DNA of 64,000 nucleotides from Sparassis latifolia (Eukaryota; Basidiomycota; Agaricomycetes; Polyporales; Sparassidaceae): positions 3,596,001 to 3,660,000 of the forward strand of contig CM031562.1 in the NCBI GenBank assembly GCA_018466975.1, read 5' to 3'. Below are positions 1 through 12,999 of the stretch, in pieces. The position numbers were made by a program, and so were the translations under genes. Numbering within the stretch: the stretch's first letter is position 1; each line of letters begins with the position of its first letter. The notes below the pieces were generated by a model that saw nothing but the letters and a program-made list of their open reading frames with translations, was not told the DNA's origin and made no database searches.

Positions 1-351
1 TAGTTCTCCGTAGCATTTGCACAGCACGTCTGTCTAGTGAACGAGAAAGAAAATCGTTATTAGAACATCGCCTGCTGTGTGATCTCCCGTGGTATGAGGA
101 GAGCGGGAGTAAAAGATGAGCCAGCCCTTCGGGAACGGTCCTCAGGGGTGCAATACAGTTAATATTATTTTTGTGTGTTTGTTCCACCGAGAAAGGCCAA
201 TTCCGGTCGCAATCACTCCAAGCGAAGTTCACACAACTCCTTTCTTCGTCTCTCGCAGACGCCTTTGTCTCCGCCCTGCCAACGCCCTTCCCGCTCGTTT
301 TCTTCTCTTCCTTATACCATTATTATTGTCCTCTGATTCATTGCTCACACA

Positions 352-1797
352 ATGGGTTGCGTACAGTCTTCTGGCGTCGACGACGAGGCCAAGGCCCGTG
401 AGTGTTGACCGTGCTGCAGCCCGTACAGGACTCTCACAGCCGTTCCGTCTACCTCCTTCTATCTACAGGCAATGACGAGATCGAAAGTCAGCTCAAGCGG
501 GATCGTATGATGGCCAAGAACGAGATTAAAATGCTGTTACTGGGTGCTGGAGAGTCGGGCAAGGTGAGCTCGCGTATCCGCCGTTTCCGCCCGATATCAC
601 TGACGCCAGTCTGCCGCCCTTCAGTCGACGGTCTTGAAGCAGATGAAGCTCATTCATCATGGAGGTTATAGCGAGTCAGAGCGCGACTCGTACAAGGAGA
701 TTATCTTCTCGAACACCATTCAATCAATGCGGTAGGTGGTCCATCTCAAGTGACGTCTTACCCCCTCTGACATACTTCCGTGCAACTCCAGCGCGATCGT
801 CGACGCTTTGCCATCCCTGGACATCCAGCTGTCGCCTCCAAACGATGCGCGACGTTCAGTGATTCTCTCCTTGCCAGTGCAAATCGAGGGCGACATTCTC
901 CCACCCGACGTCTCTGACGCTGTTCGTGGTCTGTGGAACGATCCCGGTGTCCAGGAGGCCGTGCGCCGTTCACGGGAGTTCCAGCTGAACGACTCGGCAG
1001 TGTACTACTTCAACGCGATTGACCGCATGGCCGCGCCAGGATACTTGCCTACCGACCAGGACATCCTCCGGTCGCGTGTCAAGACGACTGGTATCACTGA
1101 GACAACATTCAAGGTCGGCGAGCTTACGTACAAGCTGTTCGACGTCGGTGGTCAGCGCTCCGAGCGGAAGAAGTGGATTCATTGTTTCGAGAATGTGACG
1201 GCGTTAGTTTTCCTGGTCAGTTTGAGCGAGTATGACCAGATGCTGTACGAGGATGAGAGTGTCGTAAGTTCCATCATATCGAGCCGATAGTATCGTCGCT
1301 AAATGGTATTGCAGAACCGTATGCAAGAGGCGCTCACCCTCTTCGACTCAATATGCAATTCAAGGTGGTTTATCAAGACATCGATTGTACGTCACCGTGT
1401 TTTTTTCCCCGGTTTTTTTTCCTCCTGGTCCTCCTGCTTATCTCACATCCGTTCAGATTCTTTTCCTCAACAAGATCGACTTGTTCGCTGAAAAGCTTCC
1501 TCGCTCACCATTGGGTGACTACTTCCCCGATTACCAGGGCGGTGACAACTACGACGCTGCCTGCGACTATCTCCTGCATCGGTTTGTGTCGTTGAATCAG
1601 AGCGCCGCGACGAAACAGATCTACGCGCATTACACATGTGCTACTGACACGCAACAGATCAAATGTGCGTTTCCGGCGGAGATCCTGTTCTCTTCTAAGC
1701 GCGTGTGCTGACGTTGCGTTGGCACTTGACAGTCGTATTGAACGCCATTCAGGATATTCTCCTGCAGATCCACCTGCGGGACTGTGGGCTGCTATAG
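352..1797 (+). CDS. Heterotrimeric G protein alpha subunit
   Basis: GTP-binding alpha subunit that relays signals from seven-helix receptors at the plasma membrane. Seven exons: 352-397, 469-563, 625-731, 792-1263, 1315-1386, 1457-1664, 1733-1797, all with GT..AG introns. Visible motifs: N-terminal MGCVQSS (myristoylation Gly2, palmitoylation Cys3), P-loop GAGESGKST split by an intron after GESGK, switch I arginine in RSRVKTTG, switch [18 protein letters not shown] guanine motif, and TCATDT near the end. The C-terminus DCGLL keeps the cysteine typical of Gi-like subunits. Length (about 354 codons) fits the family. Gi-like character suggests pheromone or nutrient sensing, but the exact subgroup cannot be set without a tree. 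The adenylate cyclase 2.6 kb downstream on the same strand is a possible effector. Confidence 0.95.
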
Positions 1798-4441
1798 TCG
1801 CTAGAGGCTTTATCAGTCGGGGAATGTTATTATCCGCATGCATATCTACTCTCTGCTACTGTCATCTGTCTCCTCACTGTCTCGCACTGGCGTGAGGCGC
1901 TGTTGCCGGCCCGCTCTGCATTACTTGCTCATACAAGGAACTTTTTTTTTCACTGGTCGCTCGTTCTTACGTTCTTACGTCCATGGCGATATTGACTCTT
2001 CAATCCACGCCTTTTACGATTGCCCCGGGCCCGTCCAGAGCATGCGTGTGCATGGCCGTTTCGCCGTTCTCCCTTTGGTTCGTTGATTCTGCAGCCGGTC
2101 TCGGTTCTCTCCGTTCTTCCTCAATTACCGTATACCTCTTCGAATATATACTTAGTCGCGCTTTTCATCAGCTGTAGGATTGTATGGCATTGCCTTGGAA
2201 TCGTACATTGCTACCCGAACACTTATTGCTATCAGCTCATCTGACGTGATACGCTGTTGCGGGCGAAAATGATCCTGGTGATCCTGGTGATCCACTGGCG
2301 TGCTGGCAGAGAGGATTGGTGAGCAGTCAAGTAGTGGAACTGTAAGTGCGTATGCGTCAGACTGCCGGCGTGGGGTGACACTGTGACGGCGTCAGATGGA
2401 CGCAGAAGCGGCGTATCAGCTTCGGTGTGATGTGGTCCTGATGCTGAGCGTCACCGAATCGCTGGCTGCTGGCAGTCTGGATCGCACAGCTACTGTGCAG
2501 ACTCGTGGTGCCACCGGGGCGTCTCGCGGGAAAGGGTGGTACGGCGATAGGGACTCACACATCGATGGAAATAGCTCTATGTGGGTATCTGACGAGACTT
2601 TGGACCACACACTGCCCACTGCTTCCTGACTCTGGTGCAACGACTGGTGTGGTAGTTGTCAGGAGTGGAGGGAAGCGACAGCGGTGTGAGCGTTGCTTAC
2701 GAGTATATCCGGAGAAGGTGTTGCCTTTGCAGACAATGTATTGCTGTCGGACAGTCGTGGACTTTTCTAGTGATGGTGGTTCAAGGACTTACGACAAGAA
2801 ACCGTTAGAGTCCTTCCCTGCAGCTGCACGTCAAGATAGCCTTGGCGGAGGTCATAGAGCGAGTAGCGCACTGAGAAGGCCCTTTCGCACTAGAGCTCGG
2901 CATAAGTATCATCCGCAGTGAAACTCAGTGGCGCCATGCAAGTTGCAACTCTTGAGTCTGTCAATCGTAGGGGTACTACTGAAGACTTTGCAACATTCGC
3001 AATGAATTTCCTGGAGCATAGTGTCAGTCCCTACATATGATCCGGGTGTCGGATCTTTCTCAGTGCTCCCAGGAGCCGTTGCGATAGATGTGTGGCGGCG
3101 TAGGCATGATGCATTCCGCGTCCAGGTGCCAATCACGCTTCAGGACCCAGGTGATCCCCGACCGCGTGTCCTCGTTCGATGCATATGTGTAGAACGAGTA
3201 TAATTGCAAAAGTCGTCCAACCTCGAGCCGGGTCAGAGATGGAGCGGCTGATGAGGCCAGGGCGCATGACACATGGACGACTTTATTCAGGAACCTGTTC
3301 GAAGTCGTTCCAGGGCATTTGCGAAGCAGGTCAGAATTCGGGCTCGGCGAAGGAAGGTAGCATCCACTTACTATACACGTTTCGAGAACTTGCGCTGATC
3401 CTAAGAATTGAGCATTATGAGCGATTTGGAACGTCCGGTGGGGCTTGTTTGCATTACATACAAGGTGTACTGATTGGCGGCTGGAAGCTAGAACTTCAAG
3501 ATGGACCTTGGACCATCATCAAACAAAAATACTTCAGATCGACTGTAACCACCTCAACCTCGACTGCTGACCTCGTTGTTTACGAGTACATGGTTTCTTG
3601 AGGTGTCGAAACAAGACATACCGCATGTAACAGAATCGCGTCTCGTAGCCGCATGTTTCCGAGTGGCGGAGACTTTTGAGCGTCATCCACTGTTGCACGG
3701 ACTTATTCTGAAAGTTGGCTTTGAGTTGGCTGCAAGATTGAGGAAATCACCCTTGATGAATACGATAGGTAGACTTCGTATGTTTTTCGTCGACTTTCCC
3801 GGTGAAAATCTCTGCGCAACATATACAGGCCAGGCAAAGTGCTTTTCTGGGTTAATGACTGCTGCTTAGTCAGCATAAGCTAGAGAACATTGGGCGCTTG
3901 GGGGCATCTGTCGTTGCCGGCAGCGAGCTTGCTCCTTTGTTCTCTGTCTTCGCCTGGCGTCCGTGGCTATCCGGGAAATCGCTTTGAACGCCGTAAATTG
4001 CGGTCGGGATTCTCCAGAAGCTTCATCTATGTTTGAGAGGACTGTTGTCGTTCAGCTTCCACCTAAAGAGTCCCTCAAATAGTACGTGTGCAAGCGTCTA
4101 CTGAAAGCCATCTCTGGTACGTGCGTTTTGCCGTTCCACTCTCAAGCAAACTGAGATAGACTCTTTTATGGTTTCATTGATCAGCGTCTAGTAATCCCGA
4201 CCGCGGTTGAATATTGGATGTGCGTGAGCATCTGCCATTGCTCTATTGTCGTTCTCAAGTGAAGACCCACAACCAGATATCCTGACAACAGCACCGCTGG
4301 AAGCTTGATCTGGTACGCCAGCTTACCATCTCGTTGGAAGTTACGCTGAATAAGGTGAGCTCCATTCAGCGGTCTCCTAGCCGCTGAGATAACTTTGACG
4401 CTGCTGGTTACAGCTAGTCGCTGCTCTACCGTGGCCACACA
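1798..4441. other. Intergenic, 2.6 kb without a recognised gene
   Basis: The first few hundred bases are probably the 3' untranslated region of the G alpha gene, and the last few hundred the promoter and leader of adenylate cyclase. A short tandem run of an 8-9 base unit (tgatcctgg) lies near 2270-2292. Open frames in the middle (for example 2505-2921 and 3179-3601) resemble no family I know and lack a coherent splice model. I see no tRNA, inverted repeats or transposon ends. Confidence 0.6.
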
Positions 4442-7400
4442 ATGACTGCAATGGCTTCACCTTGGGCTTCGACGTCATCTCTCCCGCACGCTCGATCTCG
4501 CCCACTTCCATCAGCGCCGAGCTCTTCCTCCATCACCTTGGCCCTTTCAGATGAGGTTGGGCAAGATGCTCCGCAGGACTTGCTGCCGCCACAAGACCTC
4601 CAGCCACACGTTCCCCCGACGGATGCTGACAATTTCATCATTGCACCTTGGCTTGCCCCCGACTCTGGTGTTGAATCTGAACCGGTGCGCTCCTTGCGTA
4701 TATCCTTCTCCTTGTAGCTCACTCACTCGCAGCCCACACCGCCCCCCAAACCTCAACGGTTTGGGTTCTCAACCAAGCCTTCTTTCAGTTCTTTCTCCAT
4801 TCCCCGCCAGCCTAGTACGTCCAGTATCACCCTCATACCGAATCGTCATACCGACACGCTAAGCACACACTCCACGGAGACCGTTCAATCCACGGATTCT
4901 CGCAGGTCCAAATCGTCGCTGAGTATTCTCACAAGCATAATGAAGAAGCGCTCCCGTAGCAGGCTTCGCTCCGATGTTCGCCTTCCTGCCGAACCTGTTC
5001 CACCGCTTCCGCCCTCCCCTCCGCCGTCATATAGAAAGGGTGGGCACCGCCCGAAGAAGAAGTCATCAAATATGATACTTCCAATCACTCCGATCTCCGA
5101 GCCTCATTTCGAACTTGACACAAACCTTGAACACATGGACGGCATCATCGATTTCTCAGTCCTTCCATCGGCGCAGGACAGTGGCTCGCCGGAGACGGCG
5201 AGCGGATTTGAGTCATCTCATCAGTCGAGTTCGTCTGTCTCCTCAGTCTACAACTCGCGGGCATCTCCTTCGTACATGTTCAGCAATCCTTTTCTACCAT
5301 CGACCCACCGAAAACTTGCGCCGAGCACGCTCGCTTTCGATAGCCGCAAGATATCTCCCAAGACATCAGCGTCTACTTACGAAGTCGATGACACCTCGTC
5401 GCCCTCATGGACAGCGCCTGAAAGCTGGGCCGTGGAGAAAGACGGCGAGGATCCACTTGTGCCAGAATACTCTAGCTCTGAGGACAGCGTACCCTGCTCT
5501 AGCCCACATTCAAAGCGGAAACGACGGAAGACTGTTAGTAGCAGACCAGACGGAGTCTCCACTGCCACGTCCGCACCGAAAAAGTATATCATCCGGATAT
5601 ACCGTGCTAATGGGTCTTATCATGTTGTATCAATCGACTTCGACGTGACGGCTGCTGAGCTCACACCTCAGCTGAAGAAGAAACTGCTCATGGATGCAGA
5701 TCGGGAATCACACAGGCTGTATCTGAAGGAACGAGGTAGAGGTAAGTGCACTGAGCTCAAATAGGCTAGTCACGCTCATTTTTCATCTAGAGCGTGTCTT
5801 GGCACCGACCGAGCGACCAGCTGGTATCGTACGGCGAAGGTTAGAGCAAGCAGGCTATGATCCCGCAGATGGTCTCGACTTACTGGGTGCGGAAGACACC
5901 AAGTATTTGATGAAGTTCGTCTACAAGAGCAATGCTCTTGGTCCAGCGGTAAGTGCAGCCTGCGAGTTCATCGCCTTATACTTAACTTTCCTTACAGGAT
6001 GAAGAGCTCAACTTCGATAATTTCGACTTGGTCGATCTGACTGGCCGGAGCCTCAGGACGGTTCCAGTCCTGTTGTACCCGCACGCGGAAGCCATAGTAT
6101 TGCTCAATCTGTCCCGTAACCCTATGCTTGAGATCCCACTCGACTTCATCCAGTCATGTACGACTCTGCGAGAGCTGCGGCTGCAACATATGGCGATGAA
6201 GAAGGTCCCGCAAAGCGTCCGGCATTGTCGCACGCTTCATCGGCTTGACCTCTCATGCAATCGCATTGTCGATCTCGACGATGCCGGTCTCGACGCAATT
6301 CCGGAACTTCGTTCTTTGAAGGTGCAGAACAACAGATTGGATAAGCTTCCGTCCTACTTTCCTGCGCTGAAAGCGCTGAAGGACCTCAATATCTCGAACA
6401 ACCATTTCCGTCACCTCCCTTCGGTCGTCAGTGAACTCACTGGCCTCGTTGATCTAGACATCTCCTTCAACATGATTAGCGAGCTACCGGAGGGAATTGG
6501 TAGACTGCAGGACTTAGAGCGGTTTATCATCGTCGGAAATCAGGTGTCTAAGTTCCCCATAGACGTCTTCAATCTCGTCAGCCTGCGGATGCTAGATTGT
6601 CGGAGGAACCATATCGCAGAGCTTTCAGTCGTATCCATGCTTCCCAAAGTCGAGCAGATCTTCGCAGATCACAACGCCGTGCATGCTCTTGATCTCTCAT
6701 TTGGACGTTCGCTTGAGCAGCTTGATGCTTCCCACAATGACATCACCCAGCTCAACCTTATACTGGGGCCCATGGGACAACCATTTGCCCTGACCTCACT
6801 CGACATCTCCCATGCAAAGCTGTCGGCTCTGGATGAAGTAGCTCTGGCCCAACTCACCTCCCTCAGGACGTTGCGAGTTGACCACAATTCTCTTCGATCT
6901 ATCCCAGATACGCTCGGTGTACTCACTATGCTCACCCATCTGTCCTGCTCGAACAACCAGCTTCTTGCGCTCCCGTCAACCATCGGGCGATTGCAGAAGC
7001 TCGAGACGTTGGAAGCGCACAACAATTCCCTCGCTGAGTTGCCGGCAACTATGTGGAGCTGTGCTTCACTTCAACTCATCAACGTTACCTCCAATTTCAT
7101 TGGCTCGTGGAGCCTCCCACACGTCCATGCATATCATGCCACTAACGTTTCGTTATCTCCTGATCTTGCCACATCGAGTCTTCCTGGAAGTGACTATAAT
7201 GAGAGAAAGCATCAACGTCTGGCTCGCGGCCATTGCCACCGCTCGTGCTCTCTCTGGAGAAGTTGTATCTTGGCGAGAATCGGCTCACGGACGACACGCT
7301 TCATCCCCTTGCGCTGTTAAAAGAGCTTCGCGTATTGAATCTATCGTTCAATGAGATCCAGGATATGCCATCGACGTTCTTCAGAAATCTGACAGACCTG

Positions 7401-10016
7401 AAGGAGTTGTATCTCAGTGGAAATAGCCTGTCGGCCATTCCTACGGAGGATCTCCATCGCATGTCGAAGCTCGAGGTGCTCTTCTTGAATGGCAACAAAT
7501 TGCAGACACTGCCGAAGGAGCTGGGGAAGATTCCGAGCCTCATGGCTCTGGATGTGGGCAGCAATATATTGAAGTATAACGTCTTTAACTGGCAGTTCGA
7601 TTGGAACTGGTAGGTGTCTAATCTATTTCGTAGACCTATTATGAAGTCGATTTGCCATAACAGGAACTTCAACCAAAATCTGCGGTATCTCAATTTGTCT
7701 GGCAACAAAAGATTAGAGATACGGCCGGATATGAACAAGCAGCCCATGCAGGACACGCAAGGACGTAAAATTCTGGCCGATTTCTCTAGCCTGACGCAGT
7801 TGCGGATACTCGGGCTAATGGACGTTACTGCGACCTTTGGAACAAGTATCCCAGACGAGAACGAGGACCGTCGGGTACGCACCTCTGTGTCGGAAGTCAA
7901 TGGGATGGGATATGGAATCGCGGATACCCTCGGCAGGACAGACCACCTCAATATGCTCGATCTGGTGAAACCCCAATTTCGTGAGCGGGAGCACGAAGCA
8001 GTCTTCGCCATGTTTGGTCGAGCTACACACGTAGCGAATAATCCTGCGCTCAATAAGCAACTTCACGACGAACTACTAAAGGTGTTCTCAGAAGAGTTGG
8101 AACGTATTGCTCAACAGAGGAGCGAAACCATTCCCGATGCGTTGCGGCGCACATTCCTGAAGCTGAACAAAAAGGCGCACGATGAGTTGTATAAAAGGGC
8201 ATACGAGGAGCTTTACACCAACTTTCCGACCCGCAAGATGTCCAACGTCAGCGCTACTTCCACACTCAATCCAATCATGCATGAAATGCTCAGTGTACGG
8301 GGTGGGGCATCGGGTGTTATGCTGTACTTCGTCGACCAGACCCTCTACGTCGCCAACGCTGGTGACGCCCTGGCGGTCATTTCCCGCCAAGGCGTTGCAG
8401 AGTTGCTGTCACTCAAGCACGATCCGTTCAACCGTGCAGAAATTGCTCGCATACGACAAGCGGAGGGCTGGGTCTCACCCAAAGGATGTGTCAATGATGA
8501 GGTGGAGGTCGCGCGCTCCTTCGGCTTCTACAACATGTTGCCAGTCGTCAATGCACGGCCTCACATACGCACCTGGCAGTTGAACGACACCGATGAATTT
8601 GTGATCGTGGGTAATTCTGGGCTGTGGGATGTTGTCTCATACCAAACCGCAGTTGACATCGCTCGTTCGGAGAGGGCAGATCCCATGATCGCCGCACAGA
8701 AGCTGCGAGATTTTGCCATCAGCTACGGTGCTGAAGGGACGACCATGATTATGGTTATTTCGGTTGCCGACCTGTTCACCAAGGGTCTGCGCTCGCGCCA
8801 GCCGACGATGGAGTCAGTGATTGACGCAGAGACATTCATGTCACTCAAACGCCGCAAGAGAGACGAGATCAAGAACAAAGCCATTTCCCGCTTGGACAAC
8901 GAGGTGGAGCCACCCACGGGACACGTCGCTTTGGTTTTCACTGACATTCGAAATTCTACGCATCTATGGGATGTCAATGCTGGAATGGCGACCGCAATGG
9001 TGCTACACAACAACCTCCTCCGGCGTCAGCTGAGGTTCTGCGGTGGGTACGAAGTGAAGACGGAAGGTGACGCTTTTATGTGCTCGTTCCCCACGGCTCT
9101 CAATGCGCTGTGGTGGGCCTTGAGTGTGCAGGTACAACTATTGCATGCCGACTGGCCGTTAGAGATTCTCGAATGCGAGGATGGGAAAGAAGTATACGAT
9201 TCCACCGGGAGGCTGATCGCTCGTGGGCTGTCCGTTCGGATGGGCATTCACTGCGGTCAGCCAGTATGTGAGCCAGACCCCATAACCCACCGTATGGATT
9301 ATTTTGGTCCTATGGTCAATCGCTCAGCTCGCATCAGCGGTAGCGCAGCGGGTGGTCAGATTATGTGCAGCGCAGATGTCGTGCGGGAGATCAATGCACG
9401 GATATTCGAGACAGGCATGGAGACCGACCAGTCTCATCTCCAGTCCCCATATGCAATTGACGCCATTCGGCGTCTAGGTTCTGTCGTCGTTCCTGTGGGT
9501 GAAGTGAAACTGAAGGGTTTGGAACTACCGGAGATGCTATCATTGGTATATCCCGACCAACTCGCAGGGCGACAGGGCCTTCGCAACACCCAGTCAGCTT
9601 CGAATTCGTCCGGTTCTCGAGTCCAATTCAGTGTTGACCAGATGCGTGAACTAGCGCTGCTCTGTATACGCCTCGAGACACTGTCGTCCGGACGAGTCTT
9701 TAGGCTACCTCCCGAGCGCAAGGATAGCTCTGCCGGACCGCAAGGGCGACCCATCAGCCATTCGGACCCTCCGACAGTCCTTTATGGCGATCCAAAGGTA
9801 TTGCTCCCGGCGATGGATAACGCCTCAGACATGGAGTTGATGTTACTGCTGGATTCGCTGACGACGAGGATCGAGAATGCGCTCAACATGATTGCGCTGA
9901 ACCGTATGGTGAAGATTCAAGGATTGTCTGAGTCAGCGCAGCCAGGAACGTTGCAGTCACTCCTGTCGATGTTACCCTCTTCGGTTCTCCCTAATTCTAT
10001 CCCCCCTGCCCTGTGA
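4442..10016 (+). CDS. Adenylate cyclase (RA-LRR-PP2C-cyclase, fungal type)
   Basis: Makes cAMP from ATP and is the main effector of Ras/G alpha nutrient signalling in fungi. Exons: 4442-4684, 4733-5741, 5791-5948, 5998 to 7609 (with a frame break near 7190-7209), 7664-10016; about 1790 residues. Order of domains: low-complexity Ser/Pro N-terminus; Ras-associating domain (KKYIIRIYRANGSYHVVSID onward, about residues 350-460); a long leucine-rich repeat array (about 480-1060); a PP2C-like domain (about 1115-1375, with LYVANAGDALAV and VGNSGLWDV); class III cyclase domain beginning GHVALVFTDIRNST (about 1425-1635), whose FTDI carries the metal-binding aspartate; then a C-terminal tail. This architecture is diagnostic for fungal Cyr1/Cac1/Uac1. 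Oddity: the LRR array changes frame between SSLPGSDYNE and LSLEKLYLGENRL; see findings. If that is not an assembly slip, the cyclase domain would not be translated. Confidence 0.93.
7186..7212 (+). other. Reading-frame break in the adenylate cyclase LRR array
   Basis: The upstream LRR frame reads ...LATSSLPGSDYNERKHQR and then loses repeat character. The frame two bases on reads ...RPLPPLVLSLEKLYLGENR, which matches the LRR pattern. A GA-rich run (gagagaaag, 7201-7209) sits at the junction. Removing one GA pair restores the frame. Removing 7190-7209 (gt...ag, 20 bases) does too, but that is shorter than any known fungal intron. Confidence 0.7.
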
Positions 10017-10358
10017 TACCAACATATCGTTTTGTGTTCTGACATTGTCCTTCGCTAGTCTGCCACTTTTGCACTATTCCCCACATCACTGCATTGGCTT
10101 ATTGTGGTATATCATTATTTCCTGCATATGTACATAGGCTTTGCGGATTCTATTGTGACCATGCAACATGAACGCCTGCGGTTCGACCATAGCCCGATCA
10201 CAGCCCAATGACGGCAACGTGGGCCGCTTCACATAACTCATGGTGAGAACAATGGTGCCACGACTAATATCCAATAGATCCTGTAGTGTATAGAACATGT
10301 GATGCAGACGATCAAAACCGTAGTTCAACACCAATAGATAGAATGAGATAGAGAATGC
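10017..10358. other. Convergent intergenic spacer
   Basis: About 340 bases between the stop codons of adenylate cyclase (+) and the glycerol-3-phosphate acyltransferase (-). It must hold both 3' untranslated regions and polyadenylation signals. I see no further feature. Confidence 0.7.
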
Positions 10359-12781
10359 TCAATGGTCTTCCGGCGACCCATGACCAGATGGTACCCACAC
10401 GACATCGCTGTACTTGTCGTTGTCACCCTCCCCGTTCGGCGCATCACTATCCTCTCCCTCGCTACTGAGCGCCGCCCAGTCACCCTCGACCCGCTCCGCC
10501 AACGCTGCAATCTTGGCACCGCGCTTGCGCAGGAACGAGATCACCTCAAGCGCAGGCCGCCAGCCGGTGGGCTCGACGGGGACCTCGAGGCCCTCTGGCG
10601 TCTCGGTGCCTGCAGCACGGCTCTCGTCGACCTCCCCGCCGAACGCGCGTGCGAGGTGCGCGGAGGCACAGACGCGCTTGCCGGCGGCCTGCGGCCCCAC
10701 GAGCTGGGCGAAGAGCGAGGCCAGCGCTTTAGCGGCTTCTCCCCGTGCGCGGAGGACGTGCCTGACGAGGCGGCGTGTGGGTGGACGGCGAGCCTTCTTG
10801 GATGCAGGCTTGGAGGTCGATGGGCTGCTCGGTTGCTCGGGGGGAAGGGTCGCAGGACTGGACTTGGTCCTGATCTTCGAGCGGTCAATCCAGGGGTTCT
10901 CAGGCGGAATCCGGGGGGTTGCGTATTGGGCCAGTACGGAGAGGGAGACATCCCACTTCTTGGGTGCCCAGACTCCGACGAGGACGCGCCATGCGGCGAC
11001 GAGGCGTTTTGCGCTGATGGGCTGTCAGTCTTCCGCAGCGAGACGGGGGCAAATGAATACTCACCGTTGGTAAGTATCTGTCATGTGAGAGAGAGATCGT
11101 GCTCGCGTTATCGTCACTTACACGCCATGATGAGAGACTTACCGTTGATTAATCTATTGTGATACATAGCAAATAGATATACCACCGTAACAGCAATGAC
11201 TGCGCCAATCGGCGTGAACCGCAAGATTGCCCAGAGGAAGAAGAAAGCAGCGGGGTACATCATCAGTAGGAACAGTAAGCCGAAGACGACTTTATTCTGC
11301 GCCTGCGTCTCTTCCTCATCCTCTGCAAGGCGCGCACCGAAACGGGCGATGGCGTACGCGGGCGCGTGCACAATGAGTGGGACGAGGAAAAGCGGAAGAC
11401 GTACAAGCAATGCGACCGAGTCGCGGATGAGGAGCGTCAGAGTGAACAATCGGCTCGGGAGCGGAGTAGGGTTGTTTGGGTCCAGCGATTTGGGGAGAGG
11501 CAATGACGTGAGCACAGAATTAGTGAGATGTGTTGTCTGGAGCAGGGAGTAGTACGCGAGCAGATATCGCTTGATTGCATTAATGTTCGGGACAAGATCG
11601 GGTGTGGCAAACAGGTCTACCAGCCTAGGACACGTTAAGTACCAGCCAAAAAAACATAGCGGGTGCATACGTCTGTGATATTGTCACGAACTCGTCCAGG
11701 TTGATTGACTTCTCATCGTCCCATAGGAGATCTCTCGCCATGCGCGCGACATACAGTGTGTCCCTGTAGGATGTTAACTATGCATCCACGAGAGGAACGA
11801 ACGACCGACCAGTCAGATGCGTTAACCGTCGCTTCGACCAACTGGTTCTCAATGGCGGCAGTTAGTCGCTTAACAGCTGCCCGAGGAGCACCCTTCTCAG
11901 CGGACACAAACTGCTCTAGGTACGGTTCCATCGTGATAGGAGGACCAAATCTGTGCCGATTCCAGTTAAACAGCAACAGATTGTATGTCAACAGATACGT
12001 ACTCCATAATAACCTATTGAGACAGACATACGTGAGTCACACGATACACTGAGTAAGTAAGACGCCCACCTGGCTACGATACTTGGTCTTGTTCGTGTAC
12101 ACAATCGCAGCAGTGTTGATCACAACGCGCTCCGCACCCGGTTGTACCTTATCAGGGTGCTCTTGGGCCCACTTAGTGTACTCTAATGCTGCCCATGCAG
12201 CGCCGTCTTTAACCTGCATGATCCTGGGTTCGGTGTAAGATGTTCCTTCTGGGAACAAGGCCACAGCAGAGCCACACGCAAGCGCGTCGAAAGTACCGTG
12301 GAAGAGCTTGCGGCGGTCATGCGCCTTACGGTCGACTGGAATGTTGCCGGCAGATGTCAGGGCATACTTTACTGCAGGGTTCTTGAACAAAGTCGCTGGT
12401 GCCACCAATCTGTTAGTCAAAGGCCCAGAAATACACTATATAATGCTCACATTTCGCCCAATAATGAAGGATACGCTTAAACGGAAACACTGATGCTGTG
12501 GCCCAAGTGCGATGAGTGTCGGGTGCGTCGGGGTTAAAGCGTATGTGCTCACACAACACAGCAGGGTCCAACATCATATTATGATGGGTAGCCGTCCTGA
12601 TCAAATCCAAATACGTGAGCGTTGCAATCTGTGCGAGCAATGCAAGATGCACGTACACAATGATGGGTCCGTCCAGAGGAACATGTTCGCCACCAATGAC
12701 ATGGATCTCGGAGAAGAAAGAGACGACAGCCCAGCTGGCGATCTGCCTGAAAAATCGGTGTAGAACATATGCGTCCTGCAT
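10359..12781 (-). CDS. Glycerol-3-phosphate / DHAP O-acyltransferase (Sct1/Gpt2 type)
   Basis: First acyl transfer in glycerolipid synthesis, in the ER membrane. Ten exons on the minus strand: 12781-12657, 12596-12553, 12495-12451, 12395-12070, 12013-12003, 11950-11810, 11763-11671, 11624-11143, 11077-11065, 11013-10359. They join in frame to 644 residues. Acyltransferase motifs: THHNMMLDP (HX4D, catalytic), LHYWAKSTLFKNP, GNIPVDRK, FPEGTSYTEP (acyl acceptor binding), then VIMEFGPPI. Two or more hydrophobic segments follow (PLFLVPLIVHAP; VVFGLLFLLMMYPAAFFFLWA; IGAVIAVTVVYLFAMY), then the AAWRVLVGVWAPKKW block and an acidic tail. The start MQDAYVLHRFFRQIA is the first Met matching the family and lies 218 bases from the divergent SPC3 start. 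Two exons are only 11 and 13 bases long, yet each restores conserved sequence. Confidence 0.93.
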
Positions 12782-12999
12782 TTCGCTGGATAGAGATGAT
12801 GGTAAGGGACAGGGGGAGCGTCCCTCACTGCAGCCTGAAGTGGCGGCCTTGGACGTTTGCGACCGCTTAATAGCCGCCCGAGAGGTCCTTGGTGTGCACG
12901 TGCCAGGCACGTGCTCCTTTGGCGCCAATACGCTTAGAGAGCTCAGAGCTTCTCAACGCTTGAAACAACTCGGTCGGGTCTTTTGGCGGTGCACTCACC
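12782..12999. promoter_or_regulatory. Shared divergent promoter region
   Basis: The 218 bases between the start codons of the acyltransferase (-) and SPC3 (+) must contain both promoters and leaders. No clear TATA box is visible. Both genes act in the ER membrane, so co-regulation is possible but not shown. Confidence 0.5.

Noticed and set aside
3540..3605. A stretch reading TTSTSTADLVVYEYMVS, recalling the start of the DUF6533 membrane family
   Set aside because: Too short; no following membrane helices in any frame and no splice path.
7190..7209. A 20-base gt..ag intron in adenylate cyclase
   Set aside because: Would restore the frame, but it is far below the minimum size for spliceosomal introns; a GA-run indel is simpler.
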